A stretch of 64,000 nucleotides of DNA from CAWDPQ01 sp963804245 (GTDB lineage: Bacteria > Acidobacteriota > Vicinamibacteria > Vicinamibacterales > 2-12-FULL-66-21): the NCBI GenBank assembly GCA_963804245.1, contig CAWDPQ010000011.1, positions 62,001 through 126,000 of the forward strand. Reading direction: 5' to 3'. This document shows, piece by piece, positions 60,044 to 64,000 of the stretch (positions within the stretch are counted from its first letter, which is position 1; each line of letters starts with the position of its first letter). The notes beneath the pieces are model-generated. The model made no database searches. It was not told the DNA's origin and saw only the letters and a list, made by a program, of their open reading frames with translations. Position numbers and translations under genes: made by a program.

Positions 60044-62715
60044 ATGGGCAGGATCATTCGCCTGATCGGTTTCTGGTGGCGGCGGCGAGAAGTCGAGCGC
60101 AATTTGGCCGAGGAGCTCGAACTGCATCGCGACCTGACGCAAAGGAGACTCGAGCAGCACGGGCTCAGTGCTGACGATTCGGCTCGCGCCAGCCGTCGCG
60201 CCATGGGCAACGTGACCCTGGCTCGCGAGGACGCCAGACATGTCTGGCTTGCACCCTGGGTCGAGAGTGTCTGGCAGGATGCGGCGTATGCCGTGCGGAC
60301 CATCCGCCGCAGTCCGGGATTCGCGATGTCGGTGGTCGCGATCATGGCCCTTGGCATCGGTGCAACGACGGCGATCTTCAGCCTGGTCGACAGCCTCGTG
60401 CTGCGCAGCCTGCCGGTGCACGATCCCGGTCGGCTTGTGTATCTCAGTCGACCTTCGTTCTCGTACCCGGTTTTCACCGAGTTGCGAAGCCGCGGCGCTA
60501 ACATTTTCTCCGCACTGAGCGCGTGGAATCTGGAAGGCGTCAGCATCCAATGGAATACCGAGCTCGAGCCGGGCGAGATACTGATGGCGAGCGGCGACTT
60601 CTATTCGACTCTCGGCATCCAGGCAGCAGTCGGCCGCACCTTCGCACTGGAAGACGATGCCATTGGCGGAGGTCGCAGCGGGCTGGTCGCGGTAATCAGC
60701 CACGCCTGCTGGCAGCGGAGGTTTGCCGGTGATCCGTCGGTCATCGGACGCGTGGTACGCATCGATCGCAATCCGTTCACCATCATCGGGGTGACTCCGG
60801 CCGGCTTTTTCGGCGTGGCACCAGGACTTGCTCCGGAAATCACCGTTCCGCTGACGACGCTGGTCGACAACGACGACCTGACTTCGCGCTCGAGCTCCTG
60901 GCTGCATTTCATCGGCCGACTGCGCGAGAACCAGTCGCTGGCGAGCGCCAGAGTGGCTTTTCAGACCATGTGGCCGGCGATCCTGGAAGCGACAACGATG
61001 CCCGACATGCCGGCAGACCGGCGAGCGGTGTACCTTGGCCGCACGACCTCGCTCGAATCGGGGCGCGCGGGATATTCCCGTATCAGGAATCAGTTCGAAG
61101 AGCCGCTGTGGATTCTGCTCGGACTGGTCGCATTGCTCCTGGTAGTCGCCTCGGCCAGCGCGGCCAATCTGCTGCTGGCCCGCGGCGCCGTGCGCCGGCG
61201 CGAATTCGCCGTCAGGCTGGCGATCGGGGCCGGTCGGCGGCGATTGATCCGGCAGATGCTGACCGAAGCGCTGGTCTGGACGGTTCTCGGTGCCGGGGCG
61301 GGTCTGGTCGTCGCGTGGTGGTGCAGCGCGACGCTCGTCAGCCTGATGACGACGTGGGACGAGCCGATCATGCTCGAGGTCAGTCCGCATTGGCGCGTCT
61401 CGGCGTTCTGCCTGGTGCTGGCGTTCCTGACCACGGCAATCTGCGCGACCTTCCCGGCGTTTCGCGCAACGCGCCTCGACGCGGGTTCCACGCTGAAGGA
61501 AGGCCGAGGCGTACCTGGCTTTGGCATCCGACGGTGGGCGCTGGGCAAATCGCTCGTTGCCGCGCAGGTCGCGCTCACGGTCCTCCTGCTGTTCGGGGCC
61601 GCGCTTTTCACTCGCAGCCTGGCGCGCATCCTCAACCAGGACGTGGGCTTCGAACGTGATGCCGTGCTCGTCCTCTCGACCGATGCCGGCGCCGCCGGGT
61701 ATCGGGCGGCAGGCACACCGCGTTCTATGCGGCACTGCTCGAACGCTTGAAAGCTACACCGGGAGTTGCGTCCGCAAGCATGTCGCGGTATCCGCCGATC
61801 AGCGACGGCGCCTGGACGCAATACATCGGTGTGGATGGCGCACCGCAGCAGCGCGATCAGTCGAATCAGGTGTACTTCAACGCCGTAACTCCCGGATACA
61901 TCGGCACCATTGGCTTGCGCCTGCTCCAGGGACGCGATTTCGGTGATGGCGATCGAGAGGGTGCGCCGCCTGTCGCGATCGTGAGCGAATCGCTCGCGCG
62001 GCGATTCTTTCCGGCTCAGAACCCCATCGGCAGGACGATCACGATCGGACGCGATCAATCACAGAAAAACGTCGCCATCGTCGGGGTCGTCGCCGACGCC
62101 AAGTATCAGAACATGACCGAGCAAACGCGGAGCATTGCGCTGCTCCCCATCGCGCAGCAGGCCCAGGCGATGTCGGGGCGAGATCCGGTCGCGGAACTGC
62201 GTATCGCGGGGTTCCGTACCGCCGCTGCCGAAGCCGTCCGAAGTGAAGTGAGAGCGCTCGACGGCGCGATCCCAATCCGAATCGAGACCGTCACCGAACG
62301 CATCCGTGCCACGCTGGTGAGGGAGCGCGTCATCACCGTGCTCGCAACGACGATCGGACTGGCGGCCGTGGCGCTGGCATCCGCGGCCGTGTACGGATTG
62401 CTCGCCTACGGCGTTGCGCGTCAGACCAACGAGATCGGCCTGCGGATGGCCCTCGGAGCCGAGCGCTGGCAAATGCTCTGGATGGTGCTGCGGCAGTCTC
62501 TGGTGCTGGGCCTGGTGGGTACCGCCGCTGGCATCGCCGCATCCCTCGCGCTCGGTCAGTTTGCGCGCAATCTACTCTTCCAGGTCCGCGAGAACGACGT
62601 CGTCGCCCTGACCACGGCCGCTGTCATGATGCTTCTCGTGGCGTTATGCGCTGGCTTCTTCCCGGCACTGCGAGCGGCACGGGTGGAACCACTCACCGCG
62701 CTCAGGCTCGAATGA
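60044..62715 (+). CDS. ADOP-type ABC permease (one frame break)
   Basis: About 889 residues. AGGAG lies upstream of ATG 60044. An N-terminal helical ADOP part (RREVERNLAEELELHRDL) is followed by MacB-like periplasmic domain 1 (RTIRRSPGFAMSVVAIMALGIGA), a first FtsX helix set, a second MacB domain and the last FtsX set (QTNEIGLRMALGAERWQM, ending FFPALRAARVEPLTALRLE). Near 61708-61714 the frame changes: AGYRAAG is followed by HTAFYAALLERLKATPG in the next frame. No ATPase is adjacent, as usual for ADOP. It is probably an exporter regulated by PadR. Confidence 0.88.
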
Positions 62716-62745
62716 CCACGTGGCGTGCACGTGCTATGTGCTAGC
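62714..62745. repeat. Short remnant of the GCACGTGCTA word array
   Basis: CCACGTGGCGTGCACGTGCTATGTGC, a trace of the word seen at 43010 and 46484, in the gap between convergent genes. Confidence 0.5.
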
Positions 62746-62751
62746 TCCGCG

Positions 62752-63537
62752 TTAGCTCAGACGTTCGAGGGCAATGCTGGCAGCGACAACGACGTTGAGC
62801 GAATCGACGCTGATGTCGACGGGAATCCGGACACGTATGTCGGAAATCTCGAGCGCGGCGGGCGTCAAGCCGCTGCCTTCGGCTCCGAGCAGCAGCAGCA
62901 ATCGATCGGCACTCGAGGTGGCGGATGCGAACTCGTGAAGTGATGTGGCACTCAAGACCGGCGTGAGTGCAACCAGCTTGAATCCGACTGCGCGGAACCG
63001 TTGCAGATCGTCCAGCCATCGGTCCAGACGCCGCCATGGCAGCCGCAGCACGGCTCCCATCGACGTACGAATGGCCTTTCGATAGAACGGATCGCCGCTC
63101 GTCGGATCCAGCACCACACCGCCTGCGCCGAGCGCCGCGGCCGTTCTGAAAATCCCGCCGACATTGTCAGGGTTGCCGATGCCTTCCAGCGCGAGCAGTC
63201 GCGTCGCGGCGAAGAGCGATTCCAGCGGGTGTGGATCGGGACGCCGCGCTAGAGCGAGACAACCGCGATGAAAGTTGAATCCGGTGAGGTCTCGCAGCAG
63301 CTCCGGATCGCAGATGAAGACGTCGCACGGCAAGGACTCGAGCAGTGGTCGTAGTGCCTCGAACGCCGGCGGTGTGACGTTGACGGACTCGATCTCGTAC
63401 GCCGAAAGCGAGAGCAGGCGCTCGACGACGAATCGACCCTCGGCGACGAACAGTTTGCGCGCACGGAGCCACTGGTGATCGCCGATGTGGCGATAAGCAC
63501 CGAGCCGGGGATCGTCCGGGCGCGGACGGTAAATCAA
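62752..63537 (-). CDS. TrmH/SpoU-family RNA 2'-O-methyltransferase
   Basis: A 261-residue SPOUT enzyme. An N-terminal substrate domain (ARKLFVAEGRFVVERLL) is followed by the three SPOUT motifs: LEGIGNPDNVGGIFRTAAALG, LLLLGAEGSGL, and IPVDISVDSLNVVVAASIALE. It methylates ribose in rRNA or tRNA; the target is not predictable. I use a TTG at 63537, which overlaps the previous stop (TTGA); no ATG or GTG gives a better N terminus. The longer frame upstream lies inside the GNAT gene and is spurious. Confidence 0.88.
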   Translation of the reverse strand: MIYRPRPDDPRLGAYRHIGDHQWLRARKLFVAEGRFVVERLLSLSAYEIESVNVTPPAFEALRPLLESLPCDVFICDPELLRDLTGFNFHRGCLALARRPDPHPLESLFAATRLLALEGIGNPDNVGGIFRTAAALGAGGVVLDPTSGDPFYRKAIRTSMGAVLRLPWRRLDRWLDDLQRFRAVGFKLVALTPVLSATSLHEFASATSSADRLLLLLGAEGSGLTPAALEISDIRVRIPVDISVDSLNVVVAASIALERLS

Positions 63538-64000
63538 TAGTTGGTGCGAACCACGGAACGGCGGCTCCGGTGCGCATCGAGCACGTGCTGGCCGAGCCGC
63601 TTCCTGAAGAACAGCTTCGACTCCTGGCTGTCCACGGGGTGAGGCACGAACCGGACGATATCGAAGCGGAGCTGCGCAAGCGTGCTGCGCATCTCGTAAT
63701 ACCGGTTCTTCGTCTTGACGATGATTTCGTCGAAGCCGTTGTCCATCGCCCAGACTTCCTGCTCTTCGGTGAGAGCACGGAAGTGGCCCTGGCCGCGCCA
63801 ATCCGAACGCGTGCCGCCGATCCACTGGTAGAGGACCCGGCGCCCGTTGAACTCCACGCAGTCCTCGAGCTGCGCGACGAGATCCGCGAGCTTCGGATCC
63901 GTCTCGTGCGCCCGCAGTTCGTGCGCCACCTTGAAGGACACCGGAACGAACGTCCCCGGTTCGTCGGACAGCGCCGCTTCGGCCATGAGGATCTGGTGGT
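63534..64000 (-). CDS. GNAT-like acetyltransferase, fragment (runs off right edge)
   Basis: About 155 residues visible. The acetyl-CoA loop is in GGTRSDWRGQGHFRAL, followed by NGFDEIIVKTKNRYYEM. An internal ATG at 63986 gives a short product, but the frame stays open to the window edge (ending in HQILM before that Met) and a GNAT fold needs more N-terminal strands, so I take it as partial. It overlaps the methyltransferase start by four bases. Confidence 0.7.
   Translation of the reverse strand, partial: HQILMAEAALSDEPGTFVPVSFKVAHELRAHETDPKLADLVAQLEDCVEFNGRRVLYQWIGGTRSDWRGQGHFRALTEEQEVWAMDNGFDEIIVKTKNRYYEMRSTLAQLRFDIVRFVPHPVDSQESKLFFRKRLGQHVLDAHRSRRSVVRTNY

Overview
The window looks like a piece of an Acidobacteriota chromosome (Vicinamibacteria-like), probably from a metagenome. 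This is inferred from high GC, an ActA-F alternative complex III wired to caa3-type oxidases, a PadR plus ADOP-type ABC permease locus, a soluble-kinase-type Ser/Thr kinase, M61 and TolB-like secreted proteins, and gene borders full of short repeated words. No rRNA, tRNA, transposase or CRISPR array was recognised.

Layout. 1-4551: kinase fragment, M61 peptidase, APC permease, ACMSD-type amidohydrolase. 4590-12908 (+): actC, actD, actF, a cupredoxin, then an A1-type haem-copper oxidase in the order I-III-IV-small-CPMC-II. 12986-29239 (-), read from right to left: actA, actB, actE, a CydA-like protein, three cytochromes c (one fused to an ethylbenzene-dehydrogenase-type haem domain), a USP/PCP_red protein, GNAT, a 2-hydroxyacid dehydrogenase, an Mrp-type ATPase, a zinc-ribbon/PCP_red protein and an AhbD/NirJ-like radical SAM protein. 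Together these two blocks form respiratory system 1. 29888-43009 (+): a second, canonical system, actA-actB-actC-actD-actE-actF-small subunit-SCO-coxB-coxA-coxC-coxD with a caa3 A2-type oxidase. 43231-47841: MacA/LolD/FtsX-type export system. 48132-59426: housekeeping and secreted proteins (signal peptidase, MBL hydrolase, ClpS-ClpA, GrpE, FmdB, sulfurtransferase, SufE, TolB-like). 59513-62715: PadR with two operator palindromes and an ADOP permease. 62752-64000: TrmH-family methyltransferase and a GNAT fragment.

How it works together. Both systems would move electrons from quinol through an alternative complex III into a terminal oxidase. System 2 looks like the standard machine, with a cytochrome c domain on subunit II. 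System 1 uses a separate cupredoxin and soluble or membrane cytochromes c, adds a CydA-like subunit without CydB, and carries its own apparent tetrapyrrole/metal maturation block (radical SAM, Mrp, and about five PCP_red domains). That combination is the most novel part of the window.

Cautions. Between about 10.5 and 29.2 kb at least eleven single- or two-base frame breaks interrupt otherwise perfectly conserved genes, while 33-60 kb has none in its main genes. I read this as either assembly/sequencing error or recent decay, and I annotate the genes as whole units with the break noted. Many intergenic segments, and a few coding ones, consist of locus-specific tandem words followed by their reverse complements, or of a longer repeat with conserved ends.
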